A stretch of 64,000 nt of DNA from Gimesia alba (GTDB taxonomy: Bacteria > Planctomycetota > Planctomycetia > Planctomycetales > Planctomycetaceae), in assembly GCF_007744675.1 (NCBI RefSeq), contig NZ_CP036269.1:5373546-5437545 (forward strand). The letters are read 5' to 3'. The position numbers and the translations under genes were made by a program. This document shows positions 54,086 through 61,911 of this stretch, one piece after another. How positions within the stretch are numbered: the first letter of the stretch is position 1; every line of letters starts with the position of its first letter. The notes below the pieces were generated by a model, which had not been told where the DNA came from, did no database searches, and saw nothing but the letters and a program-made list of their open reading frames with translations.

Positions 54086-55399
54086 TTGGAATATTTTGAT
54101 TGCGCACCGGTGGCTGTTCCCACTCTGGCTGAGCAACGCGATGCGTTACAGAAAGGTCTGGGACGCGCCCGGCTGTGGGCTCAACAAGGTTTACTCGCAG
54201 ACGCGCCTCTACTGGAGGCGTGCCTGCAGGACCTGCGGTACGATAAGCAGTGCGAAGAGCCGAGGGGCGACTGGTTGTGGGAGCTGATCAAAGAAATCGA
54301 TGCCAAGGAGCAATTCCGTGTGCCAATTCTGCATGCCCTCTATGCAGAGACTGACGGCTGGAATGCCAGTCAACTCTATGAATTGGCCGGACATTATGCA
54401 GCTGAGGGTGATGAAACATTCCGAGCACAACTCTATGAAGTGGTGAAACAAAAACCATTCGAGGATAACCGTTCTCTCGGCGAAGAAGAGATTATGAATC
54501 TGGACGATAAACAGGGCTTTCAGTTTGCCGCACAGATTCGAGGCACTCGGCTAAAAACAATTGAATGGGATTGGGACGATGAATATCTAGTCAATAACGC
54601 AATGAAAGATTTTGGCGAAGAAGAGATTCTCAATCTGATGTCTTCGGCTACCGATGTCAATCTCAGACGATTCTATGATTTATGGATACAAAACAAGAAG
54701 CCAGATCCCCCTTCACAAAACCCCAAGAATAAGAATGGTAAAGGCAACTATATTAAACGGATGCAAGCAATTCCGGTTGATGAAATCATTCAAGCAGCAA
54801 ACGGTGCCGAACATTGTCATTGGTTTCGTGGCTGGGGAATGTATGCAGATGAGGCCAGCTTAAATACGGTTCTTAATGCATTAAGGTCGATCAATACGCC
54901 GTCAATTTTGGTTAAGTTAATCAAAGTATTTTCGAATCGGGCACTCCCAGTATTTGATCCACGACTGATCGAACTCTGCCAACACCATGATGACGAATTA
55001 CAACGTTGGGCATTTTCTGCGCTGGCGAATAATTCTCATCCTGCAATACGTGAATTTGCATTGGAGCAACTGACCGAAGAATGGTCTCTCCATGTCTTCA
55101 GCCTGTTTATAAATAACTATAAACCAGGTGACGAAGCACATTTATTCGCCGCGCTGGAACTGCCTGAGGACTCCTGGGAAATTCACTGCCTCTTCTCCGA
55201 TCTGTTAAAAGTATTAGAGCATAACCCAGGCGCAGATCGCTCACCGTTGGCTGAGATGATTTATCGTTTGAATCCTTGTGAGCTCTGTCGATTCAAAGCA
55301 GTACAACTTTTAAAAGAACAGAACATCGCTCCCGCATGGATGATCGAAGAATGCCGTTTTGATACATATGAAGATACACGAATGCTTTTTAATGAATGA
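54086..55399 (+). CDS. Helical-repeat protein of RNA-repair cluster
   Basis: A 437-residue mostly helical protein with HEAT-like repeats (LIELCQHHDDELQRWAFSALANNSHPAIREFALEQLTEE). A central Asn/Lys-rich loop (PPSQNPKNKNGKGNYIKRM) interrupts the helices. It starts with TTG, supported by AAAGGA at 54074-54079, and lies three bases after the nucleotidyltransferase stop, so it is firmly in the operon. No catalytic motif is visible; a scaffold or target-recognition role in RNA repair is inference. The C-terminal half is more A+T-rich than its neighbours. Confidence 0.8.
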   Translation: MEYFDCAPVAVPTLAEQRDALQKGLGRARLWAQQGLLADAPLLEACLQDLRYDKQCEEPRGDWLWELIKEIDAKEQFRVPILHALYAETDGWNASQLYELAGHYAAEGDETFRAQLYEVVKQKPFEDNRSLGEEEIMNLDDKQGFQFAAQIRGTRLKTIEWDWDDEYLVNNAMKDFGEEEILNLMSSATDVNLRRFYDLWIQNKKPDPPSQNPKNKNGKGNYIKRMQAIPVDEIIQAANGAEHCHWFRGWGMYADEASLNTVLNALRSINTPSILVKLIKVFSNRALPVFDPRLIELCQHHDDELQRWAFSALANNSHPAIREFALEQLTEEWSLHVFSLFINNYKPGDEAHLFAALELPEDSWEIHCLFSDLLKVLEHNPGADRSPLAEMIYRLNPCELCRFKAVQLLKEQNIAPAWMIEECRFDTYEDTRMLFNE

Positions 55400-55557
55400 G
55401 TTCTCATTCCGATCCATTATGAATTTCATATGAATTTTGATTTTTCCAGACACTATTTTGAGCACAGGAGACTCATTATAAGTACAATTGTCTAAAAACA
55501 GGACAGAGTTCCACCACAGGCTTATTATCGATGTGTCCCCAAACAGGATTCGAACAC

Positions 55558-56304
55558 ATGAGGAATTTCAGATTCTTCTTACTCGCTGTGTGTTGTTACG
55601 TTTGCGGTTTGCTATCACCAATGCTTTCAGCCGCTGCAGATCCCGCCAAAGCGGATCAGGCCAAGGTACAATACGGCTTAAAGTTTGATGGCAAGGACAG
55701 CTATGTTACTCTGCCGCACGTCAATTTTTCTGAATGGAACGCGTTTACGATTGAAGCCTGGGTCAAGGACTGGCGCGGGAGGATCTGCTGCGAGGGAATC
55801 CAGGGTGATCCGCAAAACAGCCTGTGGATCTCGATTCGTGCGAACAGACACTCGACCGGATGGGAAAGTGATAACGGCACGAATTATTCAGCCCCCGTTG
55901 ATCCGAATTCTGACGCAGGCTGGGACCACGTGGCACTGGTATATGATGGAAACGAGCAGGCGATTTACCTGAATGGCAAACTCGTCCACAAGATGACCGC
56001 ACCGAAACCGGGGCCCTTTGATCCCGAACGAAAACTGTTTCTGGGCGCTCAGGAAAAATGGGAAGAGACGCAAACCAAACCCGCGGGCCTGTTCGGCAGA
56101 GGCACGATGCGGATGTTTCAGATCTCCAAAGCCGCCAAGTATACCAAAGAATTTGAACCGGCTGAGTCAAACAAAGCAGACGAGAACACGATCGTCTTAT
56201 TTGATTTTCTGAAACCGGATCAAACCAAACTGCTTGACAGCTCCAAAAACAAACAACACGGAACCATCCACAGTGCCCAGTGGGTTACGGTGCTGACGGA
56301 TTAG
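55558..56304 (+). CDS. Exported LamG-domain protein
   Basis: A 248-residue exported protein with a concanavalin A-like LamG domain: YGLKFDGKDSYVTLPHV, AFTIEAWVKDW, GWDHVALVYDGNEQAIYLNGKLV and MRMFQISKAAKYTKEF. The signal peptide (FRFFLLAVCCYVCGLLSPMLSAAADP) begins at the ATG at 55558, nine bases after AGGA (55545-55548); the first possible start at 55531 is less good. The C-terminus converges on and overlaps arsI by 20 bp. Likely a carbohydrate- or surface-binding protein of the periplasm. Confidence 0.88.
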   Translation: MRNFRFFLLAVCCYVCGLLSPMLSAAADPAKADQAKVQYGLKFDGKDSYVTLPHVNFSEWNAFTIEAWVKDWRGRICCEGIQGDPQNSLWISIRANRHSTGWESDNGTNYSAPVDPNSDAGWDHVALVYDGNEQAIYLNGKLVHKMTAPKPGPFDPERKLFLGAQEKWEETQTKPAGLFGRGTMRMFQISKAAKYTKEFEPAESNKADENTIVLFDFLKPDQTKLLDSSKNKQHGTIHSAQWVTVLTD

Positions 56305-56800
56305 AACTGGTCTCTGATTGGGAGTCCGAACACGCTTTCAATGTCACCATTTCGGGGCCACAGCATCCCGACTGCGCATAGAGTTCGTCTTTCGCGTCGG
56401 CTTCGAGAACCACGAAGACTTCCCATTTGTGCCCGTCCGGATCAACGGCCCAAACCTTGTCCTGCACGGCGTAACAACATGTGGTAGCTTCTTCGGTGAT
56501 CGTTTTGATCCCGACCGCTTTGAAGCGATCCATGGCAGCGTGCACTTCCGCCACCGACTTAACCTGAATGCCAAAATGCGCCGAACCGCCCTCGACGGTC
56601 ACTTCTCCTTCAACTTCGTTCAAAGTCAGATTGACCGAAGGATCGACGGATTCATACTTGGCATAGCGGGGACGTTCCTTACTCGGCTTAATACCCAGCA
56701 GGATTTCATAGAACTGTTTTGACTGTTCCAGATTGGAAACATTGAGTGCCACATGCAGGCGATACTGCCCGGGAAAATCGACAGCGGATTCCTGATTCAT
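56285..56800 (-). CDS. arsI: ArsI/CadI-family VOC metalloenzyme
   Basis: A 171-residue vicinal-oxygen-chelate protein of the ArsI/CadI family; ArsI proteins are Fe(II)-dependent C-As lyases that demethylate trivalent organoarsenicals. The hallmark vicinal Cys pair (TTCCYAVQDKVWAVDPDGHKWEVF) is at about 108-109, and N-terminal His (LHVALNVSNLEQS) and the late Glu complete the metal site. A second CC (SGCCGPEM) lies in the tail. AAGGAG six bases ahead of the ATG at 56800 overrides an earlier ATG. Last gene of the arsenic operon. Cadmium-inducible CadI is the alternative name. Confidence 0.88.
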   Translation of the reverse strand: MNQESAVDFPGQYRLHVALNVSNLEQSKQFYEILLGIKPSKERPRYAKYESVDPSVNLTLNEVEGEVTVEGGSAHFGIQVKSVAEVHAAMDRFKAVGIKTITEEATTCCYAVQDKVWAVDPDGHKWEVFVVLEADAKDELYAQSGCCGPEMVTLKACSDSQSETSSNPSAP

Positions 56801-56830
56801 TGTCTGCTCCTTTTCATTCATTTTTGTGTA

Positions 56831-57250
56831 TTAAGCCGATTCATCTGCTAAAAACGTTTGTATTTTCGTTTTAATTTCATCGCGAACGCGGCGGAACGTT
56901 TTCATTTTTTCTTCATCGGAGCCCGTCGCATCCGCAGGATCATCAAAGGGCCAGTGCAGAGTCAGCGTAGCACCGGTGAAGACCGGGCACGATTCTTTTG
57001 CGTTGTCACAAACTGTGACCACCAGATCAAAGTCCTGATCAGTAAACTGATCCAGCGACTTGCTCGTGTTCTCTGACAGATCGATGTCCAGTTCACGCAT
57101 CGCTTCAATCGCCAGCGGATGCACGTAGCCGGAGGGTTTGGAGCCGGCTGAGTCTGCCTGCCATTCACCAGCGCCCAGTGTTTCCCAGAGCTCTTCTGCC
57201 ATCTGCGAGCGACAGGAGTTTCCCGTACATAAGATTAACACACGTTTCAT
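56831..57250 (-). CDS. arsC: Arsenate reductase (thioredoxin-coupled, LMW-PTP fold)
   Basis: A 139-residue arsenate reductase. The phosphatase-like P-loop CTGNSCR gives nucleophile Cys8 and Arg14; the resolving pair is Cys81 and Cys88 (VTVCDNAKESCPV), as in the Staphylococcus/Bacillus ArsC type that uses thioredoxin. HWPFDDPADATG near residue 100 supplies the general-acid Asp. It sits 23 bp after the ACR3 stop. It converts arsenate to arsenite for export. Confidence 0.95.
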   Translation of the reverse strand: MKRVLILCTGNSCRSQMAEELWETLGAGEWQADSAGSKPSGYVHPLAIEAMRELDIDLSENTSKSLDQFTDQDFDLVVTVCDNAKESCPVFTGATLTLHWPFDDPADATGSDEEKMKTFRRVRDEIKTKIQTFLADESA

Positions 57251-57273
57251 GTTTTTGTTTTCCTTATTATTAA

Positions 57274-58512
57274 CTAAATTTGATTATTGACTGTCGCTTG
57301 CTCTCCCGCAGTTTGAGAGCCGATCGTATATGGAAACCAGTCCTGAGTTCTGAGGCAGAACTTCACCAGCATCAGCATCAGCGGGACTTCAATTAAGACT
57401 CCCACCACAGTCGCTAATGCTGCTCCTGAAGATAAACCGTAAAGCATGGTTGCGGTCGCGATGGCCACCTCAAAGTGATTGGACGCGCCGATCATGGCTG
57501 TCGGTGCGGCATTTTCATAGGTGAGCCCCAATACTTTTGACAAACCGTAGCCTAATGCAAAAATAACTACGGTTTGAATTAACAGGGGAATGGCGATCCA
57601 GAGAATCGTTAAGGGGTTATTGAGAATCGTCTCACCCTTGAATGAAAACAACAGCACCAGCGTGACCAGCAAGGCGGCGATTGTAACCGGTGTGAGTACA
57701 TGCAGGAATTTCTCACGAAACCACGTTTCTCCTTTACTTCGAATCAACCATTTCCGGGAAAAATAACCTGCCACCAGAGGGAGTGCAACATACACGCCGA
57801 TCGAAAGTAATAATGCCTGCCAGGGAACAGGAAGTTTCCCTACGCCGAGCAGGAACCCTCCCAATATTCCGTAGAGCACCAGCATGGTTAATGAGTTGAT
57901 CGCAACCATCACAAGGGTATGACCATCGTTGCCTTTAGCCAGGAAGCCCCAGACCAGGACCATCGCGGTACACGGCGCGATACCCAACAGGATGCAGCCA
58001 GCCAGATAACTGCGCCAGAGCGGAACCTGCAACATCTTCACACCATCGACGAGCACGACTTTGCCTGCTCCGTATTCCGCTCCCACAGCAAGATCTGCAC
58101 CGAAGGGCATTTTGACGTAATCGACGGCATCTGGTCCGATGAATGTGAGGAACAATGTTCCCAGAAAGAAACTGGCAATCGCATACATCGTAAACGGTTT
58201 GATGGCCCAGTTGATGAATAGCGTCAGTCCGACCGGGCGGACTGCTTTCCCTGCTTTGAGCACTTCGCCGAAATCAATTTTGACCATAATCGGATACATC
58301 ATGAAGAACAGGCAGACGGCAATCGGAATGGAAATCACGGGGGCATCATTGACATACAGCGCCATCCCATCCAGTTTCTGCGCGATGCCGGGGGCCACTT
58401 TCCCCAAAACGATCCCAGCCACAATGCACAACGCCACCCAGACCGAAAGGTAGCGTTCAAAAAAACTGATTCCCTGCGCCGGGGCAGCCGAATCATTTTT
58501 GACGGCATTCAT
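57274..58512 (-). CDS. acr3: ACR3-family arsenite efflux permease
   Basis: A 412-residue inner-membrane transporter with ten predicted helices. ACR3/BASS features are [17 protein letters not shown] at the start, the conserved Cys of [19 protein letters not shown] and [15 protein letters not shown]. It exports arsenite, the product of ArsC. AAGGA favours the ATG at 58512 over a TTG at 58518. An ArsR operator copy lies upstream at 58573-58586, in the 90-bp gap behind arsR. Confidence 0.95.
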   Translation of the reverse strand: MNAVKNDSAAPAQGISFFERYLSVWVALCIVAGIVLGKVAPGIAQKLDGMALYVNDAPVISIPIAVCLFFMMYPIMVKIDFGEVLKAGKAVRPVGLTLFINWAIKPFTMYAIASFFLGTLFLTFIGPDAVDYVKMPFGADLAVGAEYGAGKVVLVDGVKMLQVPLWRSYLAGCILLGIAPCTAMVLVWGFLAKGNDGHTLVMVAINSLTMLVLYGILGGFLLGVGKLPVPWQALLLSIGVYVALPLVAGYFSRKWLIRSKGETWFREKFLHVLTPVTIAALLVTLVLLFSFKGETILNNPLTILWIAIPLLIQTVVIFALGYGLSKVLGLTYENAAPTAMIGASNHFEVAIATATMLYGLSSGAALATVVGVLIEVPLMLMLVKFCLRTQDWFPYTIGSQTAGEQATVNNQI

Positions 58513-58572
58513 TTTCAAGGTTCCTTCAAGGTTTGATTAAGTGAATCTTGCTAACACAACACATGGCCTTTT

Positions 58573-58586
58573 CGCCATATTACCAT
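58573..58586 (-). promoter_or_regulatory. ArsR operator copy upstream of ACR3 gene
   Basis: CGCCATATTACCAT is identical to the core of the operator at the arsR promoter (58932-58945). With ATGG at 58563 it keeps one good half and one degenerate half. It suggests a second repressible promoter for acr3-arsC-arsI. Confidence 0.65.
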
Positions 58587-58602
58587 ATTTCAGGTAAAAT
58601 TT

Positions 58603-58923
58603 TTATTTGAGTGAATTCTGTCGCCCTTTAAGGTCCGAAAGCAGGACGGTCTCCATACAGGAAAAGAAGCCGTCAAGACAGCCACAGGTGACTCGATAAT
58701 AACTGAGCGCCCCTTCCTTGCGGGCATCAACCAGGCCAACTTCCTTCAAGATCGCGAGATGCTTTGAAACAGTCGATTGATCTGCACCAACCTGCTCGGT
58801 CAGATCACCGACGCACATTTCCTGTTTCTGGAGCAGATCCAGCATCAGCAGCCGGCTGGGATGTGCCATCGCTTTGGCAATCTTCGCACGGGCTTCATAT
58901 TGTTTGCGTGTCTTTTCTTTCAT
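58603..58923 (-). CDS. arsR: ArsR repressor of the arsenic operon
   Basis: A 106-residue ArsR/SmtB winged-helix repressor: KAMAHPSRLLMLDLLQKQEMCVGDLTEQVGADQSTVSKHLAILKEVGLVDARKEG. Cys37 plus Cys80, Cys82 and Cys89 (VTCGCLDGFFSCM) are candidate As(III) ligands, with the C-terminal CxC-x6-C arrangement. It is first in the operon arsR-acr3-arsC-arsI. The ATG touches a palindromic operator, and no ribosome site precedes it. Confidence 0.95.
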   Translation of the reverse strand: MKEKTRKQYEARAKIAKAMAHPSRLLMLDLLQKQEMCVGDLTEQVGADQSTVSKHLAILKEVGLVDARKEGALSYYRVTCGCLDGFFSCMETVLLSDLKGRQNSLK

Positions 58924-58964
58924 GGCAATATCGCCATATTACCATTTGCCAGTTTCATTGTCAA
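58922..58964 (-). promoter_or_regulatory. arsR promoter with overlapping operator
   Basis: On the minus strand: TTGACA (58964-58959), 17-bp spacer, TAATAT (58941-58936), start codon 12 bases later. An inverted repeat ATGGTAATAT-GGCG-ATATTGCCAT (58922-58945) spans from the -10 box to the start codon. Predicted leader is only about six bases. Confidence 0.75.
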
Positions 58965-59001
58965 CCCCCTTAGCCCAATCGGTCTCTCATTCACTACGTA
59001 A

Positions 59002-59367
59002 TTAATCCGCAAGAATGAGATTGATCAGAAACTGTTTCAAGACCGGAACATGACTGCGTTGGGGATTCTTGACGGCTGTCACCAGGGTGATTGTCGGCTG
59101 GGTCATGGCGGCGACTGTCTGTTCGATTTCCGAGCGGTGTGCTTCCAGCTCGCGCTGGTAGCGGTTGACGAATTCTTCATAGTCGGTTGAGTCTGCATGG
59201 AACCACTTACGCAATTCGGTGGAAGGAGCAAACTCTTTCAGCCACAAGTCGACCTGGGCGACTGCTTTCGACATGCCACGCGGCCAGAGACGATCGACGA
59301 GCACCCGGTGTCCATCGTCAGAATCGGGTTCTTCGTAAATACGTTTGATGCGGATCTCTGTCGGCAT
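59002..59367 (-). CDS. DUF488 family protein
   Basis: A 121-residue DUF488 protein (IKRIYEEPDSDDGHRVLVDRLWPRGMSKAVAQVDLWLKEFAPS, then LRKWFHADSTDYEEFVNRYQREL, TLVTAVKNPQRSHVPVLKQFL). The family is widespread and often found near ArsR regulators and metal-stress genes. GAGG lies seven bases upstream. It follows the second ArsR gene by 24 bp on the same strand and is likely its target. Function unknown. Confidence 0.93.
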   Translation of the reverse strand: MPTEIRIKRIYEEPDSDDGHRVLVDRLWPRGMSKAVAQVDLWLKEFAPSTELRKWFHADSTDYEEFVNRYQRELEAHRSEIEQTVAAMTQPTITLVTAVKNPQRSHVPVLKQFLINLILAD

Positions 59368-59391
59368 GGATGAGCCTCGGTGAGTAATCGC

Positions 59392-59706
59392 TTACGCGTC
59401 GGGCACTTCCAGGCGGCAGCAGCCGAAGTCGAGATGCTGTTTGCCCGCTTCACTGACGGCGGAAACATCTGGATGCAGACTGTAAACGACAAAACGGCCT
59501 TCTTTGCGTTTGACGACCAGTCCCGCATGATACAGGATGCCGAGGTGGTGTGAGATATTAACGACTTCTTCTTCGAGTTGCTCTGCGGTCTGACTGACCG
59601 TTCGCTCGCCGTCGCGCAACAGATCAATGATGCGCAGCCGAATCGGCTCGCCCAGCGCTTTTAATTTCTCTGCACAAAAGTCGGATTGGAGCCGATCTTT
59701 CGACAT
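59392..59706 (-). CDS. ArsR-family regulator (second)
   Basis: A 104-residue winged-helix regulator: EKLKALGEPIRLRIIDLLRDGERTVSQTAEQLEEEVVNISHHLGILYHAGLVVKRKEGRFVVYSLHP, ending with a Cys pair in LDFGCCRLEVP. That terminal CC suggests metal or metalloid sensing. GGGG before the ATG at 59706 (TGGGGTAAATATG) supports this start over a TTG at 59724. Unlike the other two ArsR genes it has a normal ribosome site. DUF488 is downstream in the same unit. Confidence 0.92.
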   Translation of the reverse strand: MSKDRLQSDFCAEKLKALGEPIRLRIIDLLRDGERTVSQTAEQLEEEVVNISHHLGILYHAGLVVKRKEGRFVVYSLHPDVSAVSEAGKQHLDFGCCRLEVPDA

Positions 59707-60011
59707 ATTTACCCCACCAGCCAAAATCAGAACTCTCCCCTGTTTTCAAGCGAATCGGATTGTCTCAACAACCGACACATGTGGGGAATACGAGTCTGAT
59801 TGTAACAAAAATATCTGGCAGGGACAGCTTCAGAAATTCGCCATTCCCGGTTTCAGAGACATTTCTTTCTGCTTCTGTCAGGGTTTTACATCAACTCTAC
59901 AGAAATCCAGCACCACTTAATCAAGAAATAGAGTAAAAACAGACTTACCAATTCATGTCTCTGTACCATAATTGCTTGTGTGAATTCAAAACTTTACAGG
60001 AAAACGATGCG
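59707..60011. other. Divergent intergenic region
   Basis: A 305-bp gap between the ArsR and TspO-like genes. No palindrome like those at the other ArsR genes is apparent and no open frame is convincing. Confidence 0.4.
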
Positions 60012-60413
60012 ATGAGCTGGATGGAATGGTACAACACGCTTTCAAAGCCGGACTGGACTCCCGCGCCGGGGACCATCAGTCTGATCTGGCAGATTCTATA
60101 TCCGATCATCATCGTTTCATTTGGTTACGTGTTCGTGCAAACCGGAAGAGGCAAGCTACCCAAAACGACCGCGGTCCCCTTCTCCATTAATCTGATCGCG
60201 AATCTCTGTTTCACTCCGATCTTGTTCGGTCTTAGAAATCTGCCACTGGCCACGTTGGACATACTCATTGTCTGGACGACCATTGTCTGGATGATGATCG
60301 TTATCTGGCCTCGCATTCGCTGGGTGGCTGTCGCCCAGGCACCGTATCTGTTGTGGGTTTCAATCGCGACCACATTGCAGGTCAGCATCTTCTGGATGAA
60401 TCGGGGAGTGTGA
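60012..60413 (+). CDS. TspO/MBR family membrane protein
   Basis: A 133-residue five-helix membrane protein of the TspO/peripheral benzodiazepine receptor family: WYNTLSKPDWTPAPGTISLIWQILYPIIIVSFGYVF, NLCFTPILFGLRNLPLATLDI, WMMIVIWPRIRWVAVAQAPYLLWVSIATTLQ. The start at 60012 matches the family, with AGGAA upstream; 59955 is less likely. These proteins bind porphyrins or sterols and take part in stress signalling. Its end contains the ribosome site of uvsE, so the two are coupled. Confidence 0.9.
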   Translation: MSWMEWYNTLSKPDWTPAPGTISLIWQILYPIIIVSFGYVFVQTGRGKLPKTTAVPFSINLIANLCFTPILFGLRNLPLATLDILIVWTTIVWMMIVIWPRIRWVAVAQAPYLLWVSIATTLQVSIFWMNRGV

Positions 60414-60416
60414 AGT

Positions 60417-61346
60417 TTGTCTCAGCAGAAAATGCCAACATCATCAATCCGACTTGGTCTCTGCTGTCAGTTTCAGGATGAGCCGATCAAATTTCGCAAC
60501 ACCACGGTCAAAGCCAATCGTAACATGGATCGCACGTCAGCGCTCGAGAAACTGGCTCAACTCTGTCAGGAAAATGCACGGGCGCTACAAGAGACGCTGG
60601 AATATTGTGTGCAACACGACATTGGTTGCTTCCGTATCAACAGCCAGATACTCCCATTGAAAACGCATTCTGAATGCGGTTATCAGATGAGCGATCTCCC
60701 GAGTGGAAAAGCGATCGTCAAACGGTTCCAACAGTGCGGAGACTATGTGCGGGAACATGGCCTGCGCACCTGCTTTCACCCCGATCAGTTCGTGGTGCTG
60801 AATTCACCGCGTGAAGAGGTTGTTGCGCGTTCGATCGCCGAACTCGAATATCAGGCCGAGGTCGCAGAGTGGGTGGGGGCGGACGTCCTCAACATACACG
60901 GAGGAGGTGCCTATGGCGACAAGCCGGCAGCACTCAAACGGTTCAAACAAAACCTGAAGCGACTGTCCAAACGGGTCCGCAGCCGATTGACCGTGGAAAA
61001 TGACGATACTACCTATACGCCAGCTGATCTATTGCCACTCTGTCATAAAACCGGAATTCCGCTGGTTTACGACGTGCATCACCACCGCTGTCTACCCGAT
61101 GGCTTGTCAATCGAAGCAGCGACAGAGCAGGCACTGGCGACCTGGAATCGCGAACCACTATTTCATCTTTCCAGTCCCAAAGAGGGTTGGGAGGGTAAGA
61201 ATCCCAAGCCGCACCACGATTTCATCGACGTGAAAGATTTCCCCCGCTGCTGGGAGGAACCAGAAATCACCGTCGAAGTCGAAGCCAAAGCGAAAGAACA
61301 GGCAGTGCTGAAACTGATGCGGTCACTTCGCAGACGTGGTTGTTGA
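60417..61346 (+). CDS. uvsE: UV damage endonuclease UvsE
   Basis: A 309-residue UVDE family DNA repair nuclease with a TIM barrel and a three-metal site. It has IRLGLCCQFQ at the N-terminus, then RTCFHPDQFVVLNSP, LNIHGGGAYGDK, LTVENDD, YDVHHHRCLPDG and HHDFIDVKDF, which supply the His/Glu/Asp ligands. It starts with TTG, with GGGGAG (60403-60408) eight bases upstream inside the end of the tspO-like gene. It nicks DNA 5' of UV photoproducts. The last 72 bp are duplicated in degenerate form at 63377-63447. Confidence 0.94.
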   Translation: MSQQKMPTSSIRLGLCCQFQDEPIKFRNTTVKANRNMDRTSALEKLAQLCQENARALQETLEYCVQHDIGCFRINSQILPLKTHSECGYQMSDLPSGKAIVKRFQQCGDYVREHGLRTCFHPDQFVVLNSPREEVVARSIAELEYQAEVAEWVGADVLNIHGGGAYGDKPAALKRFKQNLKRLSKRVRSRLTVENDDTTYTPADLLPLCHKTGIPLVYDVHHHRCLPDGLSIEAATEQALATWNREPLFHLSSPKEGWEGKNPKPHHDFIDVKDFPRCWEEPEITVEVEAKAKEQAVLKLMRSLRRRGC

Positions 61347-61718
61347 TTTATGTTGAGTCAGGCAGACCCCCAGGCTGATGAGAAAAATCAACCATTCACC
61401 AAGTGCCAATGAATAGGTTGTCGATTCGATTCCCTCGAATAGAAAAAAGCCAATGGTCCGAAACAGAACCAGACAACCATGCATAATAATGCAGACGACA
61501 AGTGCGTAGCGAACCACTTCTCGCTGGTAGAGAGGCCAGAGAAACACAATTCCCAGCGCCAGTTCCAACCCGCCATAAACAACCAGAAATTCTGACTGCC
61601 CGGAACCCGGCTTCAGCGCGAATCCCACGGTCAACGAGGTGGTAGCCGGCGCGAACGAACACCAGAGTGCCAACAAAAGATACAGGCTTCCTACAACTGC
61701 CAGAAAGAGACGAATCAT
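61323..61718 (-). CDS. Small four-helix membrane protein
   Basis: A 131-residue integral membrane protein, four hydrophobic segments (MIRLFLAVVGSLYLLLALWCSFAP, FLVVYGGLELALGIVFLWPLY, YALVVCIIMHGCLVLFRTIGFFLF, LALGEWLIFLISLGVCL). The start at 61718 begins the first helix and has AGGACAGG upstream; the frame opens from 61811. The layout resembles DUF4345-like membrane proteins, but I would not name it. It overlaps the end of uvsE by 24 bp, convergently. Confidence 0.72.
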   Translation of the reverse strand: MIRLFLAVVGSLYLLLALWCSFAPATTSLTVGFALKPGSGQSEFLVVYGGLELALGIVFLWPLYQREVVRYALVVCIIMHGCLVLFRTIGFFLFEGIESTTYSLALGEWLIFLISLGVCLTQHKSTTTSAK

Positions 61719-61846
61719 GAATTCTGCCTGTCCTAAGTTTGAGCTCCACATGTCACTACTATGAAACCATAGAAACCAAACCCCAAATTTAAACCTGTTA
61801 GAATCCATCACCTTCCAGATTTCAATGAAATACTCCCGGGGACCCC

Positions 61847-61875
61847 GTGATCAAGAACCACAGCACTGTTATAAT
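61847..61875 (+). promoter_or_regulatory. Promoter candidate for the TPR gene
   Basis: GTGATC (61847-61852), 17-bp spacer, perfect TATAAT (61870-61875). Expected start near 61882. It lies inside the longest possible N-terminal extension of the TPR frame, which favours a later start codon. Confidence 0.45.
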
Positions 61876-61911
61876 GGCCATCTCTTTCAACCGATGGACG
61901 AAGATTTGGTT

